A stretch of DNA of 64,000 nt from JBBIQV01 sp964555285 (lineage in GTDB: Bacteria; Nitrospirota; Nitrospiria; Nitrospirales; Nitrospiraceae): NCBI GenBank assembly GCA_964555285.1, contig CAZKRM010000011.1, positions 21,930-85,929 of the forward strand, given 5' to 3'. A program made the position numbers and the translations under genes. Of this stretch, positions 24,506-33,593 are shown one piece after another. The notes beneath the pieces were generated by a model. It made no database searches and was not told the origin of the DNA. It saw only the letters and a list, made by a program, of their open reading frames with translations. Every line of letters begins with the position of its first letter. Position 1 is the first letter of the stretch.

Positions 24506-25108
24506 ATGTTCAGAAAAGTCTTCATATGGGGGGTAGTGGCATCCTGCATCACAGTGCTAGCATATGTGGGGATTTCGTTAGGGGCAAAGGACTCCAAGAC
24601 TCAGGCTTGCGCTCAGACCGGAATTCCTGCGGAGAAAGTGGCTGGCTACCTGCATTCCGTGATCCAGGCGGATCGGACCTTTTATACGACCGATGTCGTG
24701 GAGAGGATGCAGGTGAAGGGGGTTGTGGTCGCTTCGGAAAATTGGCGGGAGGCCAAGACGCTACCGCTTCCAGCCCAATTTTTGAATGAGTCATCCCGGA
24801 TAGCGGGCACGATACAAGCCGGGCTTGCCTATCGGCTTATCAGCCTCTGGCCGATCAATAAACGCAATGGGCCGAAGACCGAGTTCGAGCAAAAAGGGCT
24901 CTGGGAAACCCTGCAGAATCCGGATCGTCCCTATACCGAAGTGGTCATGCTGGGGCAGGACTCGTATCTGCAAGCCATTTATGCCGACAGGGCTATTTCT
25001 CAGGCCTGCATCGGCTGCCACAACGCCCACCCGGACAGTCCGAAGCAGAACTTCAAGCAGAATGACGTGATGGGCGGGATTCTGATCACCATTCCGCTGG
25101 GTCGATAG
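24506..25108 (+). CDS. Second DUF3365 c-type monohaem protein
   Basis: 200 residues behind GGGAGGG. A hydrophobic N-terminal segment (about 7-27) could be a signal or anchor. The paralogue pattern GYLHSVIQADRTFYTTDVVERM, SLWPINKRNGPKTEFE and QACIGCHNAHPDSPKQ includes a single CxxCH (CIGCH). It shares its architecture with the preceding gene, so the pair arose by duplication. It ends about 200 bases before recA. Confidence 0.83.
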   Translation: MFRKVFIWGVVASCITVLAYVGISLGAKDSKTQACAQTGIPAEKVAGYLHSVIQADRTFYTTDVVERMQVKGVVVASENWREAKTLPLPAQFLNESSRIAGTIQAGLAYRLISLWPINKRNGPKTEFEQKGLWETLQNPDRPYTEVVMLGQDSYLQAIYADRAISQACIGCHNAHPDSPKQNFKQNDVMGGILITIPLGR

Positions 25109-25242
25109 CGGCCTCAACGGAAGCTGCTTGGCAGGTATGTTCAGCGATCTTTTTCATTGCCTGCTGAGCCTGATCGACTAGGCCAACCGGTTCCTGCTCG
25201 CTCCGCGCGTTGGTCGGCTCTCTAACCTTTCCCCTCCCCCAC

Positions 25243-25280
25243 AGGTGGGCTAGGTTTCTCCCACCTAACTTCGGTATAAT
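25243..25280 (+). promoter_or_regulatory. recA promoter region with inverted repeat
   Basis: TATAAT at 25275-25280 is a perfect -10, 36 bases before the ATG; the -35 position (25252-25257, AGGTTT) is poor. AGGTGGG (25243-25249) and CCCACCT (25260-25266) form an inverted repeat with a 10-base spacer right over the -35 region. A damage-response operator is the obvious guess. It does not resemble the operator at 10141. Confidence 0.5.
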
Positions 25281-25315
25281 CCCGCGATTCAGACCCTCAG
25301 AGAAGGAGTGCCTGC

Positions 25316-26410
25316 ATGGCTGAAAAAGACGACAAGAAGCGCGCGTTGGACCTCGCTCTGTCCCAAATCGAGAAGCAATACGGGAAGGGCTCGGTGATGA
25401 GGCTTGGGACGACAGAGGTCCCTGCCGATGTGCCGGCGATCTCGACCGGTTCTCTGGGACTCGATGTCGCGCTGGGGGTGGGGGGCTTTCCACGCGGGCG
25501 GGTCATTGAAATTTTTGGGCCGGAGGCATCCGGTAAGACAACCCTGACGCTGCACGCGATCGCAGAAGCCCAGAAAGCGGGAGGCATTGCGGCCTTTATC
25601 GATGCCGAGCACGCATTGGATTTGACCTATGCGAAGAAACTGGGGGTCCAGGTTGACGACTTGCTCGTCTCCCAGCCCGACACCGGCGAACAGGCGCTGG
25701 AAATCGCCGAGACGCTCGTCCGGAGCGGGGCCATCGATGTGATCGTGGTGGACTCGGTCGCAGCCCTGGTGCCGAGAGCCGAAATCGAAGGCGAGATGGG
25801 CGATGCCCACATGGGTCTCCAAGCGAGGCTCATGTCGCAGGCACTCCGTAAGCTGACGGCGGCGATTTCCAAATCGCAGACGACCCTGATTTTCATCAAC
25901 CAGATCAGGATGAAGATCGGTGTCATGTTCGGCAACCCGGAGACGACCACCGGCGGCAACGCGCTCAAGTTCTATTCGTCGGTGCGGCTGGATATCAGGC
26001 GCATCGAGTCGATCAAAGAAGGGCAGGATGTGACCGGCAGCCGCGTGCGAGTCAAGGTGGTGAAGAACAAAATGGCTCCGCCCTTCAAGCAAGCGGAGTT
26101 CGACGTGATGTTCGCGGAAGGCATTTCCAAGACCGGTGAACTGGTCGATCTCGGCGTCGAGAAAAAGGTCTTGGAAAAATCCGGCGCCTGGTATTCCTAT
26201 AAAGGAGAGCGGCTGGGGCAAGGCCGGGATGCGGTCAAGGAGTACCTCAAGAGTAACGTGGCAGCCGCGAAGGAAATTGAAGCGAAGCTGAGAGAACTCG
26301 CTGGTGTTCCAGCACGGGTGGCGGAGAAGCGTCCGGAAGCCAAAGAAGAGAAACGCCCTGACGCACGTGGCGAGGAAAAACGGAGTCACGGAGGAAAGTC
26401 AGGCTCCTGA
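25316..26410 (+). CDS. recA: Recombinase A
   Basis: 364 residues. Strand-exchange ATPase for recombination and for inducing self-cleavage of LexA-type repressors. Walker A GPEASGKTT is near 68-76, and Walker B is VIVVDSVAAL near 141. The L2 loop FINQIRMKIGVMFGNPETTTGGNALKFY is split across 195-225. A charged, low-complexity tail (KRPEAKEEKRPDARGEEKRS) ends it. AAGGAG precedes the ATG. recX follows, as in many bacteria. Confidence 0.97.
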   Translation: MAEKDDKKRALDLALSQIEKQYGKGSVMRLGTTEVPADVPAISTGSLGLDVALGVGGFPRGRVIEIFGPEASGKTTLTLHAIAEAQKAGGIAAFIDAEHALDLTYAKKLGVQVDDLLVSQPDTGEQALEIAETLVRSGAIDVIVVDSVAALVPRAEIEGEMGDAHMGLQARLMSQALRKLTAAISKSQTTLIFINQIRMKIGVMFGNPETTTGGNALKFYSSVRLDIRRIESIKEGQDVTGSRVRVKVVKNKMAPPFKQAEFDVMFAEGISKTGELVDLGVEKKVLEKSGAWYSYKGERLGQGRDAVKEYLKSNVAAAKEIEAKLRELAGVPARVAEKRPEAKEEKRPDARGEEKRSHGGKSGS

Positions 26411-26463
26411 CAGCGGGAGAGGATACTCGGCGCTGTGTCGGATCGACGAGCTTCGTAACCAGC

Positions 26464-26940
26464 GTGAACCGCAAGCAGGCAGACGAGTCAGGAGACCAAT
26501 ATCTGAAGCTTGCAGTCCGGTACCTGGCTCGGCGCGATCGGACCATCGCGCAGGTTACTCACTATCTCCAGATCAAGGGGGCAGGCCAGGCTGAGCGGCA
26601 GGCGGTCGTCAGACGGCTGGTTCAGCTCGGGTATCTCAACGACGAAGCGTGTGCGGGCCGCTGGGCGGAGGCGAGACTCTCGCGCAAGCCGGTCGGTCGC
26701 GCCAGACTGAAGGCGGAACTCCAAGTGCAGGGGCTTGCCGACCGGATTGTCGAGCAGACCCTGGAGACGATCTATCGCAGCAGAAGCGAACGAACGTTGG
26801 CGGAACAGGTAGTCCGGTACGAGCGGGCGGTGCGTCGCGTCACCACCATCGGTCGCCTCGTCCGTTTGCTGCAGCAGCGGGGATTCGACGACGAGACGAT
26901 CCGGACGGTCCTGAAGCTTGAAACAGACGATGGAGTGTGA
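26464..26940 (+). CDS. recX: Regulatory protein RecX
   Basis: 158 residues starting with GTG. RecX inhibits RecA filaments. Typical three-helix repeats are visible: KLAVRYLARRDRTIAQVTHYL, RLVQLGYLNDEACAGRWAEARL and DETIRTVLKLE. It lies 53 bases after recA and 6 bases before alaS, a conserved recA-recX-alaS order. Confidence 0.9.
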   Translation: MNRKQADESGDQYLKLAVRYLARRDRTIAQVTHYLQIKGAGQAERQAVVRRLVQLGYLNDEACAGRWAEARLSRKPVGRARLKAELQVQGLADRIVEQTLETIYRSRSERTLAEQVVRYERAVRRVTTIGRLVRLLQQRGFDDETIRTVLKLETDDGV

Positions 26941-26946
26941 GTCACG

Positions 26947-29577
26947 ATGAGCCACCACGCAGAGGGTCTTCGCCACGCCTTCATCCGCTACTTCGAGGAG
27001 CAGGGCCACCGCGCTGTTCCGAGTGCGCCCCTGATTCCGCAGGCAGACCCCACGTTGCTCTTCACCAACGCCGGCATGAATCAGTTCAAACGGGTGTTCC
27101 TCGGCGAGGACCAGCGTTCGTACAAGCGGGCCGTCACGGTGCAGAAATGTCTCCGGGCCGGCGGGAAACATAACGATTTAGAGAACGTCGGTTACACGCG
27201 ACGGCACCACACCTTCTTTGAGATGTTGGGCAACTTCTCGTTCGGCGACTACTTCAAGGAAGATGCGATTCGCTTTGGCTGGGAGTTTCTCACGAGGACG
27301 GTCGGCCTCGCCAAAGAACGCATGTGGGTGACGGTGTTCAGGGACGATGACGACGCGTTTCGCCTCTGGGAACGAATCGGCGTGCCCTCGGCGCGAATTA
27401 TGCGCTGCGGCGAAAAAGACAACTTCTGGCAGATGGCCGACACAGGGCCCTGCGGGCCTTGCTCAGAAATCCATTTCGATCAAGGGTCGTCCGTGCCCGG
27501 CGACGACACCCCGAACGGCGAAGGCGACCGAGTCATCGAAATCTGGAACCTCGTGTTCATGCAATACAATCGGGATACGTCCGGCACGTTGCACCCGCTT
27601 CCGAAACCCAGCATCGACACCGGCATGGGGCTCGAGCGGTTGGCGGCAGTCGCGCAGGGCAAGCTCAGTAATTACGACAGCGATCTGTTCACGCCGTTGC
27701 TCAGTGCCATTGGGAATCGGGCGGGTTGTCCCTATGGCAAGCAGGACGCCGCGGATCGCTCCATGCGGGTGGTGGCGGACCATCTTCGGGCCATTACCTT
27801 TCTCATGGCTGATGGGGTTCTGCCGTCCAACGAAGGACGTGGCTATGTGTTGCGGCGGATCTTGAGACGTGCGGCCAGGCATGGGCGATTGTTAGGGATC
27901 GTCGAACCCTTCTTGCACGAGCTGACCGGCGCGGTGATCGCGCAGATGGGGGCGGCCTATCCTGAATTGCCCGGCGCAGCCGAGTCAGTAGCCGAGGCGA
28001 CGCGAGGAGAGGAGGAACGGTTCATTGCCACGCTCGATCAAGGCTTGCCGATCCTGAACGATCTGTTGACCAGGACGCGCGAAGCCGGACAAGCCACGTT
28101 GCCGGGCACGGAGGTGTTCAAGCTGTATGACACCTATGGGTTCCCGCTCGACCTCATGACCGAGGCCTGCCGTGAGCAGGGAATGAAGGTAGACGAAGCC
28201 GGATTCGATCGTGCCATTGAAGAGCAGCGGACGCGTGCGAGGAAAACGGCGGGATTCGAAGCGGAGGCCGCGAGGCCGGTGGTGGCCGAACTGGCCGGGC
28301 GAGTCGGCGCAACGCAATTCGTCGGGTACGAGCGGCTCGAGTCGGAGAGCACGGTTCAGGCCATCCTCAAAGGCGAGCGTCCGGTGAAGGAAGCTGTCCA
28401 AGGTGACGAAGTGGAATTGGTCTTCGATGTCACGCCGTTCTATGCCGAAGGCGGCGGGCAGGCCGGAGACCAAGGGATGCTGAGCGGGCCGGAAGGCCAG
28501 GTCGAGATCAAGGACACCACGCGTCCGGTGCCGACCATGATTCTTCACAAAGGGACGGTGCGCGTGGGGCGAATCCACGAGGGCGAGCGCCTGCGGATGA
28601 GCGTGAACCAGACGACGCGACAGGATGCGGCGCGTAACCACACGGCGACCCATTTGGTGCATGCCGCGTTGCGCGAGCTGCTGGGGCCTCATGTGAAGCA
28701 GTACGGCTCACTGGTGGCGCCCAACCGGCTCCGCTTCGACTTCGCTCATTTCCGGCCCCTGTCGTCGCGGGACATCGATGAAATCGAGTCGGTCGTGAAC
28801 GAGCAAGTCAGACGCAACGAGGCGGTGCGCACCGAGGTGATGGGCGTGCAGGATGCGGTGGCCGGCGGAGCCTTGGCGTTCTTCGGCGACAAGTATGGGG
28901 ATCACGTCCGTGTGGTGAGCATCGAGTCCTTCAGCAAGGAACTGTGCGGCGGGACGCATTGCCGGCACACCGGCGAGATCGGGGTCTTCCGCATTGTGTC
29001 TGAGACCGGCGTGGCAGCCGGTGTGCGGCGCATCGAAGCGCAGACCGGCAGTGGGGCGTTGGCCCACATGAAACGGCTTGAGGCGGATATCCGGCAGTTG
29101 TCCGATGTCTTGAAAGTGGGGCCCGCTGAACTGGTGGCGAAGACGAGGAAGCTTGCGATCCAACTTAAAGAGAAAGAACGAGAGCTTGAAGAAATGAAAC
29201 TTCGTGTGGCGAGCGGCTCGGCCGTCGATTCGGCCGCCAAGACGGTTCAGGGCGTGAAGGTGCATGCGCAACGTACCGATGGCCTGGATGTCAACGGCAT
29301 GCGGGCGTTGGCGGATCAACTGCGGGACAAGATGAAGAGCGGCGTGATTGCCTTAGGCGCTGTCAACGAGGGTAAGGTGACGTTGCTGGTGGTGGTGACG
29401 AAGGATCTCCTCCCGAAGCTCAAAGCCGGCGAGTTGATCAAGGACATGGCGGCGGAAGTCGGAGGAACGGGTGGGGGACGTCCCGAGATGGCGCAGGCGG
29501 GAGGGAAGAACCCCGAGCGACTTGGGACGGCGTTGGAAAAGGTTTTTGGACTAGTCGAATCGGCGTTGCAGCGGTAA
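26947..29577 (+). CDS. alaS: Alanine--tRNA ligase
   Basis: 876 residues, the normal length. Charges tRNA-Ala. The class II core is at 1-240 (FTNAGMNQFKRVFLG, the RRHHTFFEMLGNFSFGDYFK type of motif 1/2, TGMGLERLAAV of motif 3). The editing domain holds zinc ligands in HTATHLVH and CGGTHCRHTG. A C-terminal coiled coil (KTRKLAIQLKEKERELEEM) leads to the DHHA1 domain rich in Gly (VGGTGGGRPEMAQAGG). Confidence 0.97.
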   Translation: MSHHAEGLRHAFIRYFEEQGHRAVPSAPLIPQADPTLLFTNAGMNQFKRVFLGEDQRSYKRAVTVQKCLRAGGKHNDLENVGYTRRHHTFFEMLGNFSFGDYFKEDAIRFGWEFLTRTVGLAKERMWVTVFRDDDDAFRLWERIGVPSARIMRCGEKDNFWQMADTGPCGPCSEIHFDQGSSVPGDDTPNGEGDRVIEIWNLVFMQYNRDTSGTLHPLPKPSIDTGMGLERLAAVAQGKLSNYDSDLFTPLLSAIGNRAGCPYGKQDAADRSMRVVADHLRAITFLMADGVLPSNEGRGYVLRRILRRAARHGRLLGIVEPFLHELTGAVIAQMGAAYPELPGAAESVAEATRGEEERFIATLDQGLPILNDLLTRTREAGQATLPGTEVFKLYDTYGFPLDLMTEACREQGMKVDEAGFDRAIEEQRTRARKTAGFEAEAARPVVAELAGRVGATQFVGYERLESESTVQAILKGERPVKEAVQGDEVELVFDVTPFYAEGGGQAGDQGMLSGPEGQVEIKDTTRPVPTMILHKGTVRVGRIHEGERLRMSVNQTTRQDAARNHTATHLVHAALRELLGPHVKQYGSLVAPNRLRFDFAHFRPLSSRDIDEIESVVNEQVRRNEAVRTEVMGVQDAVAGGALAFFGDKYGDHVRVVSIESFSKELCGGTHCRHTGEIGVFRIVSETGVAAGVRRIEAQTGSGALAHMKRLEADIRQLSDVLKVGPAELVAKTRKLAIQLKEKERELEEMKLRVASGSAVDSAAKTVQGVKVHAQRTDGLDVNGMRALADQLRDKMKSGVIALGAVNEGKVTLLVVVTKDLLPKLKAGELIKDMAAEVGGTGGGRPEMAQAGGKNPERLGTALEKVFGLVESALQR

Positions 29578-29581
29578 ACTG

Positions 29582-30175
29582 ATGTTGAAAGCACGCATCC
29601 TCGCGCTGGATTATGGAACGAAGCGGATCGGCGTGGCCGTCAGCGATGAGTTGGGATGGACGGCGCAGCCGGTTGAAACGTTCGAGCGGCGGACGATCGA
29701 GAAAGACCTCGCGCACATTCTGGAACTGGTGCAAGTCCATGAAGTGGATCGGGTCGTCCTCGGTCTCCCGCTGCGGTTGAACGGCGAAATGGGCCCTGCA
29801 GCTCAGGCCGTCCAACAATTTGCCGATCGTCTCGAACAGGTGCTGCCCGTGCCGGTGGTCATGTGGGACGAGCGGATGACCACCAAATCGGCCGAGGAAC
29901 TGCTCATCGCCGCCGATGTCGGTCGCAAGAAGCGCAAAGGCATCGTCGATCGGATCGCGGCGGCGATCCTGTTGAAAAGTTACCTTGAGAGCCTCACGAC
30001 AACCGATGCGCCGTTCGATGTTCATTCCGCCGGTGACGTAACCGACGCGTGCGTGGTCGCATCGCACGAGGGTACCTCCGCAGATGACGAAGACCGCACA
30101 GCTGATACTCGGACTCCTCGCGATGGCGGTGGTCATCGTCGCGGTGGCCGGATATCAGATGATCCGCTGGGCTGA
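29582..30175 (+). CDS. ruvX: YqgF/RuvX-type nuclease with 3' tail overlapping mltG
   Basis: 197 residues against a usual 140-150. The RNase H-like core is intact: LALDYGTKRIGVAVSD, VLGLPLRLNGEMGPAAQ, WDERMTT and the acidic IVDRIAAA. The family processes the 16S rRNA 5' end or Holliday junctions. The last 55 or so residues (TSADDEDRTADTRTPRDGGG...) are compositionally odd, and the final 92 bases overlap mltG in another frame, so the tail looks like read-through from a lost stop. Confidence 0.88.
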   Translation: MLKARILALDYGTKRIGVAVSDELGWTAQPVETFERRTIEKDLAHILELVQVHEVDRVVLGLPLRLNGEMGPAAQAVQQFADRLEQVLPVPVVMWDERMTTKSAEELLIAADVGRKKRKGIVDRIAAAILLKSYLESLTTTDAPFDVHSAGDVTDACVVASHEGTSADDEDRTADTRTPRDGGGHRRGGRISDDPLG

Positions 30176-31139
30176 ACGCCCGGTTGTCACAGAGGCCGAC
30201 AAGCCCCCCTCTAAGATCGTGACTATTCCGGAAGGCTCGACCTTCCAGCAAGTGGCCTCGCTCTTAGCACGTGAGCAACTCATCAAAAGTCGATCTGCGT
30301 TCCTGGTGCTTGGCAAAGCCAATGCGGCCGACCGCAAAATCCATCCCGGCGAATACGAGTTCAACGCCGCGATGCTCCCGCACGATATTCTCGGCAAGCT
30401 GCTGGCGGGAAAAGTGGTGTTGCATCCGGTGACGGTGCCCGAGGGGTTCACGATGGGACAGATTGTGGAGCTTGTGAGCCAGCAAGGCATCGCCGATCCG
30501 GTTGAGTTCCTGCGGCTGGCGAAGGACCAGACCTTTATCCGTTCCCTTGGTATCCAGACGGACACGCTCGAAGGCTATCTGTTTCCAGACACGTATCGGT
30601 TTGCCAGGGCGACGAAGGCGAAAGAGGTGATCCAGACGATGGTCAACAACCTGTGGCAGGTCTTCACGCCGGACCTGCGTGACCGTGCCAAGCACCTCAA
30701 CATGACGGTCCATGAGGTGCTGACCCTCGCGTCCGTCGTGGAGAAGGAGGCGAAGGTAGGGACTGAACGACAATTGATCGCGGCAGTGTTTCATAATCGG
30801 CTGAAGCGCCGTATCCCGCTGCAAAGCGATCCGACGGTGATTTACGGGATTCCGTCGTTTAACGGCAATCTGCGGAAGAACGATCTGTCGAGCCCGAGCC
30901 CCTACAATACCTACCGTGTCCGGGGGTTGCCTCCGGGACCTATCGCGAGTCCCGGCGCCCAGGCCATTCGGGCAGTCCTGTACCCTGCGACCACCCCGTA
31001 CCTGTACTTCGTTGCGCGCAACGACGGCACCCACCAGTTTTCTGCGACCCTGGCGGAACATAACCTGGCCGTTGAGAAATATCAGCGCCGTCCGTTTCGG
31101 AAATCCGGATTGAAGCAGGTTCTAGCGCGGGGTGCCTAG
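30084..31139 (+). CDS. mltG: Endolytic peptidoglycan transglycosylase
   Basis: 351 residues. Membrane-anchored enzyme that cuts nascent glycan strands. The N-terminal anchor is at about 5-27, a LysM-like subdomain (VTIPEGSTFQQVASLLARE) is near 46, and the YceG catalytic domain follows. The catalytic Glu is E220 in LASVVEKEAK. Supporting motifs are QSDPTVIYGI, SPYNTYRVRGLPPGPIASPG and YFVARNDGTHQFS. The start overlaps ruvX by 92 bases; GAGGGTACC lies upstream. Confidence 0.93.
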   Translation: MTKTAQLILGLLAMAVVIVAVAGYQMIRWAERPVVTEADKPPSKIVTIPEGSTFQQVASLLAREQLIKSRSAFLVLGKANAADRKIHPGEYEFNAAMLPHDILGKLLAGKVVLHPVTVPEGFTMGQIVELVSQQGIADPVEFLRLAKDQTFIRSLGIQTDTLEGYLFPDTYRFARATKAKEVIQTMVNNLWQVFTPDLRDRAKHLNMTVHEVLTLASVVEKEAKVGTERQLIAAVFHNRLKRRIPLQSDPTVIYGIPSFNGNLRKNDLSSPSPYNTYRVRGLPPGPIASPGAQAIRAVLYPATTPYLYFVARNDGTHQFSATLAEHNLAVEKYQRRPFRKSGLKQVLARGA

Positions 31140-31180
31140 CCCGGATTATCCACCCCATCGTGCACGTGGAGTTTTCAACC

Positions 31181-31876
31181 ATGACCACATGGACCCTGCC
31201 TTCTCAGCTTGCGTCCTGCCTCGACCATACGATCTTGCGTCCCGAAGCCACCAAGGCGGACGTGCTGCGTCTTTGTCAGGAAGCCAAACAGTACGGCTTT
31301 ACCGTCATCTTTGTGCCGCCCTGTTACATCGATGAGGCGGTTGCGGCGGTGGCCGGCACGGCGATCCGGGTCGGCATTCCCATTGGATTTCCGTTGGGCG
31401 GACATACCACAGCGAGCAAAGTGGCCGAAGCGGTTGAGGCGGTGGCTCGGGGTGCCAAGGTATTGGACATGGTCATCAATGTCAGTCGGCTCAAATCAGG
31501 CGACTACGATCTGGTACGCGCGGACATGGCGGAGGTGGTCAAGGCCACGCCGAGGATCGAGCACAAGGTTATCTTGGAAACGTGCTATCTCACGCGCGAA
31601 GAAAAACTGACGGCCTGCCGGCTGGCAGTGGAAGCGGGGATGGACTATGTGAAGACCTCCACCGGATTCGGCGCCGCCGGGGCGACGGTGGAAGACGTGC
31701 GATTGATGAAAGATGCGGTGGCAGGCCGCGCGAAAGTGAAGGCCTCCGGCGGAATTCGCGACCTGAAGACGACGCTCGCGATGTTGGACGCAGGGGCGGA
31801 TCGTATCGGCACGAGTGCGAGTCTCAAGATTATGGACGAGTGGACTCTTCAGCCTTCTGTTATAGTGCGCGCATGA
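31181..31876 (+). CDS. deoC: Deoxyribose-phosphate aldolase
   Basis: 231 residues from the ATG at 31181 (a GTG at 31160 is possible). Cleaves deoxyribose 5-phosphate to glyceraldehyde 3-phosphate and acetaldehyde. DHTILRPEAT opens the barrel, LDMVINVSRLKSG carries the catalytic Asp, and DYVKTSTGFG carries the Schiff-base Lys. VKASGGIRD holds the second Lys. It overlaps deoB as ATGA; the two enzymes act in sequence in deoxynucleoside breakdown. Confidence 0.95.
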   Translation: MTTWTLPSQLASCLDHTILRPEATKADVLRLCQEAKQYGFTVIFVPPCYIDEAVAAVAGTAIRVGIPIGFPLGGHTTASKVAEAVEAVARGAKVLDMVINVSRLKSGDYDLVRADMAEVVKATPRIEHKVILETCYLTREEKLTACRLAVEAGMDYVKTSTGFGAAGATVEDVRLMKDAVAGRAKVKASGGIRDLKTTLAMLDAGADRIGTSASLKIMDEWTLQPSVIVRA

Positions 31877-33030
31877 TTAATCGGATTGTCCTCATCATGT
31901 TAGATGGACTGGGTGTCGGCGCGTTGCCGGATGCAGCGGCGTACGGCGATGAGGGCTGCAACACGCTGGCACATCTGGCCGAAGCGTCGGGTGGATTGAC
32001 GCTTCCGAATTTGGAGATGCTGGGGCTGGGCAACATCGGCAAGTTCAAAGGCATCCGGGCGATGGAGCAGCCCGTCGGCTGCTTCGGGACAATGGGGTTC
32101 ACTTCACCAGGGAAAGATTCGCTGGTCGGCCATTGGGAGTGTGCGGGGCTGTCTGTTGAGAAGACCGCGCCGGTCGTCAGGAACGAATTTCCCAAGCAGC
32201 TCCTGGAAGCCTTCCAGACCGCCTTTGGCCGGAAGACGTTGGGGAATCGACAGGCCATAGGAATGATGTTGGTTCAGGAATATGGGGTTGAACATCTGAA
32301 CACCGGGGCGCCGATCGTCTGGGCAGATTCGGGTGGGACTTTTCATGTCGCGACCCATGAATCGGGAATCCGACCGGAGGAGCTCTATAAGCTCTGCCGC
32401 GAAGCCCGCCGTCTTCTCAAGGGAACCGATCCGCGAGTGCGGGTTGTGGCACGACCATTCGTCGGCCAAGCCGGCAGGTTCATCATGACGGAACGGCGGC
32501 GCGATTTCACGGGCGAGCCACCGGGCCAGACGTTGCTGGATACGTTGAACCGGGCCGGCCAGCTCGTGATGGGGGTGGGGAAAGTCAGCGATCTCTTTGG
32601 CGGGCGAGGGGTGACGAAGTCCACGCTTGCCTGTTCCTTAGCGAAGGCCATGGACGAAACAGAAAAGATCTTGCGCAAGGTGCCGCGCGGGTTGATCTGG
32701 GTGAACATCGAGATGATCGGCGCTGATCCAGCGACGTCCACCGGCGCCCTCCAGGAATTCGATCGCCGGCTTAAGGAACTGCAACATATTGTTCGGCCTG
32801 GAGATCTGTTGTGTCTGACGGCAGATCATGGGTACGACCTGAGCAAGGCGGCGCCTGCTCACTCGCGCGAGTCTGTGCCGATCCTGGTGAGCGGGCCCAA
32901 GCTGGCCCACGGAGTCAATCTCGGGACGCGCGCCACGGCGGCCGATCTCGGACAGACTATTGCGGAAGCGCTGAAAGCCGATCGGTTGCCCTGCGGCGAG
33001 AGCTTCTTAGATGCGCTCCGGCCGGGATAG
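31873..33030 (+). CDS. deoB: Phosphopentomutase, with substituted catalytic residues
   Basis: 385 residues. Interconverts (deoxy)ribose 1- and 5-phosphates upstream of DeoC. Alkaline-phosphatase-superfamily pattern: LIMLDGLGVGALPDA (metal Asp), TADHGYD and AHSRESVP (metal ligands). Two departures stand out. The nucleophile position, Thr in the KDTxTGHWE motif of characterised enzymes, is Ser (KDSLVGHWE). The stretch that normally reads DFDALFGHRRDP, giving an Asp and a His ligand, reads NIEMIGADP. It may be a divergent subfamily; function as a mutase is likely but not certain. Confidence 0.85.
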   Translation: MINRIVLIMLDGLGVGALPDAAAYGDEGCNTLAHLAEASGGLTLPNLEMLGLGNIGKFKGIRAMEQPVGCFGTMGFTSPGKDSLVGHWECAGLSVEKTAPVVRNEFPKQLLEAFQTAFGRKTLGNRQAIGMMLVQEYGVEHLNTGAPIVWADSGGTFHVATHESGIRPEELYKLCREARRLLKGTDPRVRVVARPFVGQAGRFIMTERRRDFTGEPPGQTLLDTLNRAGQLVMGVGKVSDLFGGRGVTKSTLACSLAKAMDETEKILRKVPRGLIWVNIEMIGADPATSTGALQEFDRRLKELQHIVRPGDLLCLTADHGYDLSKAAPAHSRESVPILVSGPKLAHGVNLGTRATAADLGQTIAEALKADRLPCGESFLDALRPG

Positions 33031-33090
33031 CGAACACGTGAAACGTGAGGCGTGAAGCGGTCGAACACGCATGACGCGTCACGAGGATGC

Positions 33091-33549
33091 ATGTCGTACG
33101 AAGCAAGACTCAAGGACCTCGGCATCGAATTGCCGGCGGCGCCCAAGCCGGTGGCAACCTACATCCCGGCCGTGCAGGTCGGCGAATTGCTGTTTCTGAG
33201 CGGGGTGCTTCCATTCCGTGCCGGTCAATTGGGATTGACGGGCAAGCTTGGGCGAGACCTCTCTGTGGAGCAGGGGGCAGAAGCCGCGCGCGTGGCCTTG
33301 CTCAACGCGCTGGCGATCGTGCGGAACGAATTGGGGACGCTCGACCGGGTGAAACGGATCGTGCGCATGGTCGGACATGTTGCGTCCGCCGAAGGGTTTG
33401 TGCAGCATCCGATGGTGATCAACGGCGCGTCCGATCTCCTCGTGCAGATCTTCGGAGAATCCGGCCGCCATGCGCGGGTGGCGCTCGGGGCGGCTGAGCT
33501 GCCGCTGAACGCGCCGATAGAGCTGGAGCTGATCGTTCAAGTCTGCTGA
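33091..33549 (+). CDS. RidA/YjgF family protein
   Basis: 152 residues from the ATG at 33091, with GAGG just upstream. Matches the long YjgF subgroup: YIPAVQVGELLFLSGVLPF, RVALLNALAIVRNELGTL, GASDLLVQIFGESGRHAR, ELPLNAPIELELIVQV. RidA proteins deaminate reactive enamines; the strongly conserved Arg of RidA appears as GRHARVALG. It stands 60 bases after deoB. Confidence 0.9.
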   Translation: MSYEARLKDLGIELPAAPKPVATYIPAVQVGELLFLSGVLPFRAGQLGLTGKLGRDLSVEQGAEAARVALLNALAIVRNELGTLDRVKRIVRMVGHVASAEGFVQHPMVINGASDLLVQIFGESGRHARVALGAAELPLNAPIELELIVQVC

Positions 33550-33593
33550 GCGGATCGGCAAGGGGTTCTGTCGAAATCCTCACCGAGGGGCAC

